Below are positions 1 through 9,800 of a stretch of DNA of 64,000 bases, one piece after another; within the stretch, counting starts at the first letter, position 1, and every line of letters starts with the position of its first letter. Origin of the DNA: Syntrophopropionicum propionicicum_A (GTDB lineage Bacteria; Bacillota; Desulfotomaculia; Desulfotomaculales; Pelotomaculaceae); NCBI RefSeq assembly GCF_048984525.1, contig NZ_JBMGJC010000008.1:158748-222747 (forward strand), written 5' to 3'. A program made the position numbers and the translations under genes. The notes beneath the pieces are model-generated. The model did no database searches. It had not been told where the DNA came from and saw only the letters and a list, made by a program, of their open reading frames with translations.

Positions 1-984
1 CTCGTTATAAGACTGCTCCGCCTCAAGCTCCTGCAGCGCGGTGGCCATGCCGACCTCATGCATAAGTTTGGTCACCCGCAGGGTTTCCTCAAGTGTCGCC
101 GCCTTCTGTTCCAGGGTGGCGTTTGTTTCTTCCAGTGTCTGCAGCGACTGGTACAGTATTTTAACCTGTTCCTTCAACTGCTCTCTGGCATCGCTGGCCT
201 GGATCTCCTTGATATCGGTGTTGAGCAGACCCAGATCGTAGTTGTCGGCGTACATCTCCACCCTTTCAGCCAGGGCCGCCGTCCGCTCCGCCGCCCAGAC
301 CGTGTAGTTCCGGGAGAGGGCGCTGGCAGTGACCGCCTCCAGGGAAATAAAATTTGCTTTCTCCAAAACAGCCTCGTCGACCAGCTCAGGCCGTGCTGAG
401 CCGCTCATACCGATCATAACAGCCAGCTGTGTATAAGACTGGTCAAGGGTGTTCTGAGCAGCGGTAAGGCTGGCGACAGCACTCTGCATTGCTGTTTCAA
501 CGCCGAGCAGCTCCGCCTGGGTGATCATCCCGATCTGTTTCTTCAGCCTGGCCTGGGCCAGTTTTATTTGAGCCGCCCGCAGGTCTGTTTCCGCCAGGGT
601 GACATCGCGTTTGCTGCTTAAAATATTGTAATATTGTTCCATGACGTCAACCGCCATCTGCTGCTTCATATTATCCAGGGCCTTTTTAGCGATGCGGGCG
701 CTGTTCTCCGCAGAAAGATAACCGGACCATACGGACGATATCTCCGGCACATACACGTTGGCGGCGGGTATGTGATCGATGCTGTCTCTCAAATCGTCCA
801 GCTTTTCGTCCGTCACATCGAGATTCAGCTCCTGCACCTTGATGTCGCTGTTATGCTTAAGCGCCATGTTTATGGCGTTTTCCAGGGTTAATGTACCGTT
901 TTCCTCAGCGCTAAACGCCGGCGGTACAAAGGCAGCCAGCAGAAACAATAGCGCCAGGATTGCCGGAAAGAGGCGCTTGGACAT
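1..984 (-). CDS. TolC-family outer-membrane-efflux-like protein (partial, C-terminus beyond left edge)
   Basis: The minus-strand frame stays open from an ATG at 984 to the left edge, about 328 codons. A clear GGAAAGGAG Shine-Dalgarno lies just upstream. The protein starts with a signal peptide (basic N-region MSKR, a hydrophobic stretch, then AFSAEE). Long alternating helices rich in Ala, Gln, Glu and Leu follow, in the TolC/OEP pattern: LTLENAINMALKHN near the start, then LAEARL-like and heptad-like coiled-coil segments. TolC proteins form outer-membrane/periplasmic channels in diderm bacteria. In monoderm Peptococcaceae the role is unclear, perhaps envelope-associated. It follows the stalk-domain gene on the same strand, about 110 nt downstream, so the two may be cotranscribed. 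Family assignment is fairly sure; function is not. Confidence 0.75.
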   Translation of the reverse strand, partial: MSKRLFPAILALLFLLAAFVPPAFSAEENGTLTLENAINMALKHNSDIKVQELNLDVTDEKLDDLRDSIDHIPAANVYVPEISSVWSGYLSAENSARIAKKALDNMKQQMAVDVMEQYYNILSSKRDVTLAETDLRAAQIKLAQARLKKQIGMITQAELLGVETAMQSAVASLTAAQNTLDQSYTQLAVMIGMSGSARPELVDEAVLEKANFISLEAVTASALSRNYTVWAAERTAALAERVEMYADNYDLGLLNTDIKEIQASDAREQLKEQVKILYQSLQTLEETNATLEQKAATLEETLRVTKLMHEVGMATALQELEAEQSYNE

Positions 985-1026
985 AAAACCCGCTCCTTTC
1001 CCACTAGCGAAAGATTTAATAACGAG

Positions 1027-1061
1027 TATGGAAGCCCAGACACATGGCCTGGGCTTCCATA
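1027..1061 (-). other. Stem-loop between the stalk-protein gene and the tolC-like gene
   Basis: A perfect 13-bp inverted repeat (TATGGAAGCCCAG and its complement) encloses a 9-nt loop, between two minus-strand genes. No T-run follows on the minus strand. It fits an RNA processing or stability element, or a weak terminator that lowers tolC-like expression, better than a strong intrinsic terminator. Confidence 0.6.
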
Positions 1062-1092
1062 GATCTTAACTTTAAAGTCGATAACTAACTGC

Positions 1093-3273
1093 TTATTTGT
1101 AAGTCAGGGTTACGGTCTGGGTAGCGGCATCCCACGCTACGCTGGCGCCGAGAGCTTCGGCAACCCAGCGAATCGGCAGCATGGTGCGGCCAGGATCAAC
1201 GATTTGCGGAGCGACGTCCATGGTAACAGGTACGCCGTTAACGAGCATCGTTGTGCTGCCCACAGTCAGCTTGAGGATACGCTCGCCCTTGATGATCAGC
1301 ACGCTCTGGTCGAGCGGATTCCAGCTGATGTTGGCATCGGGCACGCCCAGGGCGTTGGCTACAAACCGTACGCCGAAGAAGGTGCGGTCGCCGCTGATGT
1401 ACGGGGCTGCATCCATGGTCTTCTCAACGCCGTTGAGGAGGTAGGTGGCCTGACCAACTACGAATTTCGCCTCAACCACGGTGCCGCCGGGGGCCGGGTT
1501 CATGACATAGCCCACTACGACATCGGTGACGTCTTCGTAATTGTCACTGTCAATGGCCTCATCGAAATCATCGTAATCATCAGCATCAAGTCCGTTTTTG
1601 GTCATGAAAACTTCGAAAGTGATGTCGCCGACAGGGATGGTGCGGTCGACGTTAAAGTTGAGGCCGGTGATCTTGACTACGCCGGGCTCTTTGTTGCTCT
1701 GGTCTACTACCTGGAAGGCCAGGTAGCGGCCGTCAACATCGTCGTTGTCGACTTCGAGTTCTGTCGCTTCAATGTCGTAGTCGTCCTTGAAGCTGAAGCC
1801 AGCGGGCGCTTTAAGGATGATCCACTTGTCTTCGTCAATGGCTTCATCCTGGGTTTCAGTGATGGTGATATCGCCTACTGCTTGATCCTGCAGGCCGATA
1901 AACACTTCCGGTGTCTCAGCGGTTACGGTAAAGGGCTTGATGATCTTGGCGATAACCAGTTCGCCTTCCACACCTGCGCTGCCGCTGAACTTGACGACCA
2001 GGTCGCCTTCGGGAGCGTCAGCGTCGATATTCACTGTGAACTCTTCAAATTCAGCTTTGCCGTTTACAGACGGATCGGGAACTGTGTACTTGAGGATTTC
2101 CGGGTCGTCCCCGTCAATGGTTCCTTGTGCCAGTTCGGTGACATCGTCATCAATGTCTTCCCACTCGGCCCAGGTCGGCAGGGTCATCTTGACGGTCCTG
2201 CCATCGATCCAGGTGCCCGGGACGATGTCGTCGATGTAGAAGTCAGCAACTTCTTTGTCCGTTTTGCCGGCTACGAGGGTCGGCACATCGCCGTCAACAT
2301 CGACCTTGAAGCCGAAGTCGCCGACAGTGGCGACAACGATGTCCTCTTCAGTGACTTCGTTGCCGTCAACGTTCATCTCGACGTCGCCTTCGTCAGCGTC
2401 GTCGGGAACCCTGATCTGCAGGCCTGAAATGGCTATGAAACCAGCCTGGCCAGCAGTTGCATCGCCGCGTACTTGAATGTACAGTTTTTCCGGATCATCT
2501 TGGTCAACTGACAGATCCGCATATTCCACTACTAAGCCGCCTGTAGCAGAAATATTCATATCTGCCTCATCAGGTATTACCCACTCGAAATCGTTGGGCA
2601 GTTCGAGTACAATATCGCTGTAACCAGCGTCCCCAACGACTTTAATAATGCCAGGTACGGTTTCCTTGATCTTGATGGTTTCGATTTCGTCTGTTGCGTC
2701 AATAGCAATAGCCTCTACGTCTGCAATGGTGGTGACGGTGTCGCCTTCAACCACACGCGCCACCCGGACAGACTCGGAAGTGACAGTGGTGCCGGCAGCG
2801 TCGATCGTAACCGAGATGTCGCCGGTCACGTCGCTGTCAATGTCCACGGTGCTGTCGACCGGGTTGCCATCTTCATCTTCACCATAGTAGAAATAAAGTG
2901 TTTCGTTAGCTACACCAGCATCTACATCGTAAACTGCCACGGTGATCGAGCTGTCAGACGCTGTTACAAATTCAACAGTGGCGCCAGCGCCTACAACATA
3001 TTGATCTAAAGTAGCCTCTGTAGGTTGGGTGCTATACTCAACGCCGCTCGGGAGATCCACCGTGATGATATCACCATTTCTCATTTGTGAATCGTCTTCA
3101 CGGATTTTCAGGGTGCCCATGGTCTGATCGTCTTCACCGGCTTGCACATAAGGCACAGTCAGCGCGGTGTTGTCCGTGGCTGAGGCAAAGGCCGGTGTTG
3201 CCAGCGGAACCAGCAGTACGAGCAGCATGGACAGTGTAACCATAATTGATACTGCTTTTCTCTTAAGTTTCAA
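1093..3273 (-). CDS. Secreted acidic surface protein with C-terminal stalk (copper amine oxidase N-like) domain
   Basis: This 726-aa protein has a Sec signal peptide (MKLKRKAVSIMV, hydrophobic core, cleavage near AFASA). About 580 residues of Asp/Glu/Val-rich beta-type repeats follow. The last 125 residues hold two units typical of the stalk (Cu_amine_oxidN1) domain: VVGQATYLLNGVEKTMDAAP with RTFFGVRFVANALG, and VNGVPVTMDVAPQI with RTMLPIRWVAEALGASVAW. Such domains occur on many extracellular firmicute proteins. No enzyme domain is visible, and despite the domain name no copper-oxidase function is implied. The acidic repeats suggest a surface or S-layer-like structural or adhesive protein, possibly calcium-binding. 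An AGGAGGTAAG ribosome site precedes the ATG. Confidence 0.8.
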   Translation of the reverse strand: MKLKRKAVSIMVTLSMLLVLLVPLATPAFASATDNTALTVPYVQAGEDDQTMGTLKIREDDSQMRNGDIITVDLPSGVEYSTQPTEATLDQYVVGAGATVEFVTASDSSITVAVYDVDAGVANETLYFYYGEDEDGNPVDSTVDIDSDVTGDISVTIDAAGTTVTSESVRVARVVEGDTVTTIADVEAIAIDATDEIETIKIKETVPGIIKVVGDAGYSDIVLELPNDFEWVIPDEADMNISATGGLVVEYADLSVDQDDPEKLYIQVRGDATAGQAGFIAISGLQIRVPDDADEGDVEMNVDGNEVTEEDIVVATVGDFGFKVDVDGDVPTLVAGKTDKEVADFYIDDIVPGTWIDGRTVKMTLPTWAEWEDIDDDVTELAQGTIDGDDPEILKYTVPDPSVNGKAEFEEFTVNIDADAPEGDLVVKFSGSAGVEGELVIAKIIKPFTVTAETPEVFIGLQDQAVGDITITETQDEAIDEDKWIILKAPAGFSFKDDYDIEATELEVDNDDVDGRYLAFQVVDQSNKEPGVVKITGLNFNVDRTIPVGDITFEVFMTKNGLDADDYDDFDEAIDSDNYEDVTDVVVGYVMNPAPGGTVVEAKFVVGQATYLLNGVEKTMDAAPYISGDRTFFGVRFVANALGVPDANISWNPLDQSVLIIKGERILKLTVGSTTMLVNGVPVTMDVAPQIVDPGRTMLPIRWVAEALGASVAWDAATQTVTLTYK

Positions 3274-3882
3274 TTTCTTACCTCCTTTTAATATTCTTAA
3301 AGCCTTTTGGCTGTCGCCGGGCTCCGCCCTGCAACCGCCGCGTTAAAAAACCTTTTTATCAACCCCCCTTATATAATAGTAAAGATTTTTGCTGCTTCAA
3401 GACTTCGGATACTGCTGCTTCTCTGTTTGCAGCCGTCAAAACCGGCAACAAGTAAGACATATTCTACATGGATAGGCAAATTCCTGCCCGGCAGTCTACA
3501 CCTTCCTTTGTTGCTACCTGATTAGTTAGACAACCAGTGTACTCCAAAAGTTCCATCGATATTAAAATTTTTATTAATTATCTTAATTAATTTTTAATCG
3601 CTTAAAAAACATAAAAAATCTATAATCGGATTTCTATATTCTTTTGACACCCTTGTCAAAAACTTCTGGCTCATTGCGCACGGTAATTACGTATGATATC
3701 ATCTAATAAGCAAACCGGGGAAGGTGTTCCGGTTAACGCCACCTTCAAACCTGTCTGAACAATCCCGTATTAAAATATATAAAAATGTTGCAAAGGACCC
3801 CCTGAGCTGGAACTTTTAATGACCGGCCTGTGTCTAAAGAGTAAAACGGGGGGTTTTTCCGCATAATCAGGAGATGCTTCCC
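3274..3882. other. 600-bp divergent intergenic region without a gene
   Basis: This gap separates the divergent stalk-protein gene and the sigma-factor gene. It is AT-rich in the middle (3540-3640) and holds the inverted repeat and minus-strand promoter candidate listed separately. No reading frame here has a credible ribosome site and coding character. The 3410-3535 segment is more GC-rich, and I could not assign it. Confidence 0.5.
3642..3661. promoter_or_regulatory. Inverted repeat carrying TTGACA on both strands; candidate promoter/operator
   Basis: The sequence TTTTGACA-CCCT-TGTCAAAA is a perfect 8-bp inverted repeat. On the minus strand its TTGACA (3659-3654) is followed after 17 nt by TAGAAA, a fair -10, pointing to the stalk-protein gene. 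On the plus strand no matching -10 is seen at standard spacing. It could bind a dimeric regulator between the two divergent genes. The regulatory role is inference. Confidence 0.4.
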
Positions 3883-4491
3883 TTGTACAATACCAGGCTG
3901 CTGGTTAAAAGAGCACAAAAGAATGACCTTGCCGCTTTTGAGGAACTGCTGGGCCTTTACCAGAACAAGGTGTATACGCTCTGCGTCCGTTTGGCCGGAA
4001 ACCACGCCGATGCTCAGGATATCGCCCAGGAAGCATTTATTAAAGCGTACAGGTCTTTGGGAAGCTTCCGCAATGAGGCTGACTTCGGCACCTGGCTGCA
4101 CCGTATTGCTGTAAACGTCTGGTTAAATTTCAGACGCAAAAACAGCGGGCGCCAAACTTTGTTTTTAGATGAACCGTATCCGGACGAAAGCGGCAGTATG
4201 CATCGGGAGGTAGCATCTACGGACGGCGACCCGCTGCGGGAACTGGAAGAAAAAGAATTCCGCGGCCTGGTGCGGACAGCGCTGGATGACCTAACTGAAG
4301 AGCACAGGGCTGTCCTGGTCCTGAGAGAAGTTGAAGGATACAGTTACGAGGAAGTGTCGCGCATGCTGGACTGCTCGCTGGGCACGGTAAAATCGCGCCT
4401 GAGCCGGGCACGCGAGATGATGCGGCGCAGGATGGTTGAATTGGCGAAAGACTCCGGAGAAAGTTTTTCCGGTGACCGGGAGAGAAGGTGA
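3883..4491 (+). CDS. ECF-type RNA polymerase sigma factor (SigW/RpoE-like)
   Basis: The protein of about 202 aa has the two ECF sigma regions. Region 2 includes the -10-binding stretch NHADAQDIAQEAFIKAYRSL followed by FGTWLHRIAVN. Region 4 has LTEEHRAVLVLREVEGYSYEE and the helix-turn-helix GTVKSRLSRAR. An ATG at 3874 directly abuts AGGAG (3869-3873), too close to act. The in-frame TTG at 3883 sits nine bases beyond that AGGAG and is the better start (MYNTRLLVKRAQKND). The downstream zinc-finger anti-sigma gene begins 6 bp after the stop, so the pair forms one operon. The sigma factor is probably held inactive at the membrane until an envelope signal arrives. Confidence 0.9.
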   Translation: MYNTRLLVKRAQKNDLAAFEELLGLYQNKVYTLCVRLAGNHADAQDIAQEAFIKAYRSLGSFRNEADFGTWLHRIAVNVWLNFRRKNSGRQTLFLDEPYPDESGSMHREVASTDGDPLRELEEKEFRGLVRTALDDLTEEHRAVLVLREVEGYSYEEVSRMLDCSLGTVKSRLSRAREMMRRRMVELAKDSGESFSGDRERR

Positions 4492-4497
4492 CGGCAC

Positions 4498-5523
4498 ATG
4501 GACTGCCGCGAAGCGCATTTATTAATGCAGCCCTACCTGGATGGGGCGCTTCAAAGTGATAAAGAGTCCTGCCTGACAGAGCACCTGGCGGGATGCAGCA
4601 AGTGCACCCGTGAACTGGCTCTGCAGGAGAAGCTTTCTTACGAGCTTCGCAGGCTGGGGCGTGAAGCGGCGCAGGCGCCGCCGGAGCTGTGCCAAACAGT
4701 GATGGGCAGGCTACATGCGGAGCGCCGTACTGTGTTTAACCGGTTGCCGCTGTCCTGGCGGAGAGCTGTCGCCGCTGCCGCCGCGTTTCTGCTCCTGGCA
4801 GGCGGTTCTGCCGGTGTCACCGCCGGGCTGAAATTGGCTGACAGGGGCGATATGCTTGGTTTCGGCACCCCGGCTGTTAATAGTGACAGCGGGACTATTG
4901 CGCCAGACAGCGGGGAGTTCGTCCCCGGTAAGGGGGATCCTGCTAACAGCACAGGCGCCTCCAACAGCAGCGGGGGAGACAGCAATCCCTTAATTGCTCA
5001 CAACGATCAAAATAATACCGGTGACAGCGTTAACAGCAGCCCGCTGACATCCCTGACAGTACCCGCGACAGGAGGTCCCAAAGTTCTTTTGAGCAGCGGG
5101 ATGGAGATTATCACCACGACCCTCAGGGTAACCTCTCAAGACCTGGCCGGCGACGGCGCCAGGGTAGTCGCGCAGGCAGCTGAATTGGGTGCGAAAGCCC
5201 AGACGTTCTCCGAGCAGGATATTGATAAAAAGGTCTTGATCCTGAGGATCACGGTGGAAGCTGACCAAGCGCACAACCTGATTTCCAGTATTGCCGGGCT
5301 GGGATCAAATAACGACAGACAGGACGAAAGCCGCGACGTCACCAGCCTCTACAACGAAACGCTGATCAAGTATTACGACCTGCAAGCCAGGATATGCGCG
5401 TCGAGCGATCCCGAGGAACAGCAAGTGATGCAAGCACAGGCGGTGTCCTACAAGCAGCAGCTGGACACCTGGGAGTCAGAGGCCGGCAAGCGGATCATCA
5501 TACTAATCCTGGAGCACAGCTAA
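4498..5523 (+). CDS. Membrane anti-sigma factor: zinc-finger N-terminus plus extracytoplasmic DUF4349-like domain
   Basis: The 341-aa product begins with a zf-HC2 anti-sigma domain (MDCREAHLLMQPYLDGAL, then EHLAGCSKC, which gives the HxxxCxxC zinc motif). A single membrane span lies near residues 80-105. A Ser/Asn/Gly-rich linker follows, then a C-terminal domain of about 150 residues (ITTTLRVTSQDLAGDGARVV, coiled-coil-like LYNETLIKYYDLQAR, ending RIIILILEHS) that resembles DUF4349. It should bind and inhibit the sigma factor encoded just upstream and sense a signal outside the membrane. An intrinsic terminator follows within 25 bp of the stop and closes the two-gene operon. The DUF4349 call is from overall pattern and less certain than the zinc-finger domain. 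Confidence 0.8.
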   Translation: MDCREAHLLMQPYLDGALQSDKESCLTEHLAGCSKCTRELALQEKLSYELRRLGREAAQAPPELCQTVMGRLHAERRTVFNRLPLSWRRAVAAAAAFLLLAGGSAGVTAGLKLADRGDMLGFGTPAVNSDSGTIAPDSGEFVPGKGDPANSTGASNSSGGDSNPLIAHNDQNNTGDSVNSSPLTSLTVPATGGPKVLLSSGMEIITTTLRVTSQDLAGDGARVVAQAAELGAKAQTFSEQDIDKKVLILRITVEADQAHNLISSIAGLGSNNDRQDESRDVTSLYNETLIKYYDLQARICASSDPEEQQVMQAQAVSYKQQLDTWESEAGKRIIILILEHS

Positions 5524-5542
5524 ATACAAATGACGATAAAAT

Positions 5543-5565
5543 GCCGGATTATCCGGCTTTTTTTT
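5543..5565 (+). terminator. Intrinsic terminator of the sigma/anti-sigma operon
   Basis: GCCGGAT-T-ATCCGGC forms a 7-bp stem with a minimal loop, followed at once by eight T residues on the plus strand, about 20 bp after the anti-sigma stop codon. Confidence 0.85.
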
Positions 5566-5726
5566 ATGTACAAGAAATATATTTAAAAAAAGGAATAACC
5601 CGGTGTCAGTAGTATTTTTATAATAAAAAGCCGGGACGATTTTTTTCTAGGACAAAATTTTTGAAAGGAGGTTGAAGCGTACCGAACGGCGGCGCGCAAT
5701 TTTAAATAAGCCTGCAAAGGAGTGTA

Positions 5727-6614
5727 ATGTTTTTGAAACACCTTAAGTTATGTTTTATAGCCTCGGCATTGCTGATCAGCATGCTGATCAGTGTGCCGGC
5801 ATGGGCTTTCACCACCGAGCTTTGGAAGTTTCCGGAGACATTGAGCCTGGAGGAAGCCGGCTTCAAGATGGAAGTCCCTTATGATATTAGCTATAAGCGA
5901 ATTGAAGTGAAGGTAGAACCGCTGGCCTACGAAGAAATCACACCGGTAAACGACTATTTTGTGGTCAGCGCTGTCGAGTCCATGGTGGGCAATACCGGCA
6001 CCATGTCGAAACCGGTGCGCCTGCTGTTTTCTTTCACCCATCTGGACTATTACAGGGCCAGCCGCCTGAACATGAACCTGCCCGTGGGGTCATTCCGGAT
6101 CGGCTACTGGGACAATCTTGAAAAGAACTGGGTAGAGCTGCCTTCCAGGGTGTACTGGAACGGCAGCACCGGAGTGGTGGAAGCGGAAGAATATATTAAG
6201 AGCGGCCAGTACGCCCTGCTGTGGTCCTATAAACCTGGCGCTACACTGAGCGAGTCCAACAATAAAATCCGTATTATGCTTAATCTGATAACAATAAAGA
6301 CGGACGTCGACCCTTATATCAAAGAAGGCAGGACGATGGTGCCGGTGCGGTTTGTCGCGGAAAACCTCGGCGCTCGCGTGGAGTGGGTCGAAGCCTATCA
6401 GCGTGTAGAGATATTTAAAGGTGTCGACTCCATCAATTTATGGGTCGGCAATCAAAAAGCCGAAGTTAACGGTAAATCCGTTCCGCTGGACATGGCGCCG
6501 GAGATAGTAAACGGGCGCACTTTCGTTCCCCTGCGCTTCATAGCCGAATCCCTTGGGGTTAAAGTGTACTGGGACGAGTCCATAAAAACGGTGAAGCTGT
6601 CGACCTTCCTGTAG
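5727..6614 (+). CDS. Secreted protein with C-terminal stalk (copper amine oxidase N-like) domain
   Basis: A protein of 295 aa with a signal peptide (FLKHLKLCFIASALLISMLI, cleavage near AWA). A beta-rich middle domain of about 150 residues follows, with many aromatic residues. The C-terminus is a complete stalk domain: IKTDVDPYIKEGRTMVPVRF, FVAENLGARVEWVE, then VNGKSVPLDMAPEIVNGRTF and IAESLGVKVYWDE. AAAGGAG lies five bases before the ATG. It is the second stalk-domain gene in the window and stands alone between two terminators. It is likely an exported cell-surface protein; its specific role is unknown. Confidence 0.8.
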   Translation: MFLKHLKLCFIASALLISMLISVPAWAFTTELWKFPETLSLEEAGFKMEVPYDISYKRIEVKVEPLAYEEITPVNDYFVVSAVESMVGNTGTMSKPVRLLFSFTHLDYYRASRLNMNLPVGSFRIGYWDNLEKNWVELPSRVYWNGSTGVVEAEEYIKSGQYALLWSYKPGATLSESNNKIRIMLNLITIKTDVDPYIKEGRTMVPVRFVAENLGARVEWVEAYQRVEIFKGVDSINLWVGNQKAEVNGKSVPLDMAPEIVNGRTFVPLRFIAESLGVKVYWDESIKTVKLSTFL

Positions 6615-6694
6615 GTGATCGGTCAGCGGAGTGGACACACTCATCTTTCTGAACCGTTCCTCCGGGGCCGGGGGATGCTCCACATCGAAATATC

Positions 6695-6736
6695 AAACTG
6701 AAACAGGGCGGGAGTTTTCCCACCCTGTTTCAGTTT
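6695..6736. terminator. Bidirectional terminator between convergent genes
   Basis: A long, almost perfect inverted repeat runs from AAACTGAAACAGGG to CCCTGTTTCAGTTT with a short central loop. It lies between the plus-strand stalk-domain gene and the minus-strand subtilase gene, both ending toward it. The T-tracts are weak, but the stem (about 17 bp) and position support termination in both directions. Confidence 0.75.
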
Positions 6737-6852
6737 CAAAGCGAAGTTGTTTGTTTTTTTAAATTAAACCCGTTCGGATAATACCTGGCAGACAATCCGG
6801 TTTTTAAATTTCGTTAAGCTCTATTTAATACCGCCTGTACGTTTGCTCTGAT

Positions 6853-9800
6853 TTACCGAAGCTCTTCCAGTTTAGTCTCACAGGCGCTGAGCAGGCGTTC
6901 AAGGAGAACGGCAAACTCAGCTGCTGTAACCTGTTCCCAGGGAGCAAAACTGTCTCCTGCCCGGTCTGCAAAGATTCCGGCAGAAGTGGTTTCGGACACG
7001 GCCTTGACGGCCCATGGCGGGATGTCTGAAGCATCCCAATAGGGCAGCGCTGAATTTGTATTGTTTTCCACGCCCAGTTCATTTAACAAGGCGGCAAGAA
7101 TAACCGCGGCTTCAGCGCGTGTTATGCCGGACGCAGGCTGGAAACTGCCGTCGGGATAACCTTTTAAAATGCCCCGCGCCTTTGCCTCAGCAACAGCGGG
7201 GCTGAACACCGCCGGTATATCCACCGCATCCGAAAACGGCAGTGCCCACTCACTTGACTTGGGCCAGCACAACAGTCTTGCCAGGACTGCGGCCGCTTCA
7301 ACACGTGAGATCGGGTCATTTGTCAAATAGCCGCCGGCCCATTCTATTTCTGTCACCCCGGAAAGAGCGTATGCAACAGCGGATTCATATTCACCTAGTT
7401 CGATGATTTCTGATGACAGCTGTATACCTGTAACGCCTCCGTTTTTCCGGTTTACGGCCACAAGGGACAAATCGGACCTCTCTACATTTTCCCGGTTTAT
7501 GATGTAGCTGAACTTCCCTGCCTCGTCAACATTCACCTGACGACTGGAATTCCCATTCCATACGTGAACCGCGGTATCCGCGCTGGTCCTGCCTGTTATT
7601 ACCAGCCTGTCCTGAAGGGGAACGGCGGAAGCCAGCAAAAGCGGGGACTGGGCAGCAGAAGAGGCGTTTACTGATATCAGCACATTGCCCGTAGGCGGTG
7701 GCGCCACGGCATATTCTAATTTAATATATTCGCCCGGCAGCAAATCATCCGGTGTCACCTGGTAAGCGTTTTTGAAATAGCGGGTTGCATTGGTGACACG
7801 GTACTGCCTGCCTTCAGCAGCATTGATCACACCTTTGGTTTTATCGTATTCCAACAGCAGGTCCTGGTTAAATATCGTATCGGCAATATCCAGCTGCCAG
7901 ACCACCTCCCCTTCCGGATTTGTGGTAATCCTGATCCGGTTGCCGGAGGCTATAGCGTCTATAGTACTCTTGACACCCCAGCGGTAAACGACAGCATCCT
8001 CGGGCAGGTAAAGGGAAAGATAGCGGCCGTTATCATCCAGCATGTAAATCTTACGGTTTTTTTTGGTAAAGTCTATAGCCTTGCCATAGAAAACACTGCT
8101 GTAAGCCACCAGGCCGATGACCTGGCCATTACCGGGCAGAAGCACAGCCGAAATGTGATCGCCTGGTTTTATGGCCTCCAAGCTGGATTCAACTTTATCT
8201 TTTTTAACATACGCACCCGGGAATATCCGGCAAACATAACCGTTGTCCAGGTAGATCTCGCCGCTTGCATCATCCGTCGCACTTACCGTGCCGAGGGCTA
8301 TGGTCCTCTTTACGGCCAAATACTGTATTCCGCCGCTGGAAGGCGCCAGGTGCAGGCGCACGGGCATTCCCGGCAGGGCCTCTGCCATTTCATCCAGCAC
8401 CCCGGTACCGAAGGGTGCGTCAGCGGTCTCGGCATTAGCGTAAGTGTCAGCGTAAGAGTATATCGCTCCGGGCAGGATCCGGTAAGCAGTACGTCCTCCA
8501 GCAAGATATACTGTTTTTTGCCCCTTTTCAATTTGTACGCTGGAAATAACGCCTTCAACCTCAGTATAGTCAGCGTGCACCTGCCTTAATTTTTGGTCCA
8601 AAGGGTTGATTACAGCGTTTATCTCAATGCCTGGCGGAACCTGATCCGGTAAAGACGGTGAATTATTTAACACAATATCCCCGTTGTCAGGCGCCAGGCT
8701 AAAACCTCCAGTCCGTATGGCAGGGTCGCTTTCCGTAAATACAATATCATCAGCCATTTTAAGAGCCCTCACTCCGGTAGCGCGCCAAACACGGGATGTG
8801 ATATATGACCATTGCGGCGCCCTGTAAACCGCCGCACCGGTAAAAAGATGGCCGGCATCCGCCGGGGCTACTTCGTCATTGACCAGGTTAACCACCGAAG
8901 TATCCGCAATATTGAAGGAGGATCCGTCAGTCAGTTTGACTGAGCTGCCGTTAGAACTTTGAACCATACCTTCCGCCGGGACCTGGCCCCAGATCAGGGC
9001 AAAATCCTGGCGTAAAGAGCTGCTTCCCCGCACAGAATTACGGTTCACAGCAGAGCCGGTAACTGTTACAGTGTAATCGCCGGGTGTGGGCGACGGCAGG
9101 TATATTTGTTCAACGTTGTTTATCTTATCCTGGGTATTCGCGCCCAGGAAATGATTGCCGTAATATAACATGCCGTCGGGCGTCCGGACAGTCAGGTCAA
9201 GGTTGTTTATGAGAGTCCGCGCGCTGCCAGCCTCCGCGGGCGGGTCAGTCCAGGCCAGAGTCGCTTTAAAGGGAGCCGCCGGATCAGAAACATGGTAGGT
9301 ATAAGTGATCTCTCCTCCCTGGGACACGCCGGCCCACTCGTCGGCAAGGGAGAAAGTATTTTCTTTCAGGGCGATAATTGTTCCCGCCAGGTCGATTATC
9401 CCGAAACCATCCTGCGAGGGACCGCCCGCGGCGGTCCTGGCGCCGTTGATCAGCGCGGCCTTGACCAGGGCGGCCGAAGGAGTATCCATATCCATGTATT
9501 TTTTAAAATATTCCCGCACCAGGGCAGCTGAACCGCCGGCAACAGCCGCGGCCATGCTCGTCCCCTGCAGGCGCGTGTAATCCTGGTATCCGGACAGGTT
9601 GCCTTCAACCAGCCGGGACCGGGCGGAAATAACCGCCGATGCGGGCGCGAGGAGATCCGGCTTGATCCGGCCGTCACCGGTCGGGCCGCGGGAAGAAAAT
9701 TCCGCCGGTGCGGTGGTATCTCCCTCTCCGGGCACGAAAGCGGGGCGGGGGAGCGTGGAAGCGCCGACAGCCAGGGCATTCTTACTGTTTGCCTCGCCTG

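Noticed and set aside
1204..2427. Long open plus-strand frame (407 codons) opposite the stalk-domain gene
   Set aside because: It is antisense to a clear secreted protein with repetitive Asp-rich codons, which leave the opposite strand open by composition. It has no ribosome site or recognisable product.
5662..5745. Short leader ORF starting TTG right after AAAGGAGG upstream of the second stalk-domain gene
   Set aside because: The ribosome site abuts the TTG with no spacing, so initiation is unlikely. The stalk-domain gene has its own AAAGGAG.
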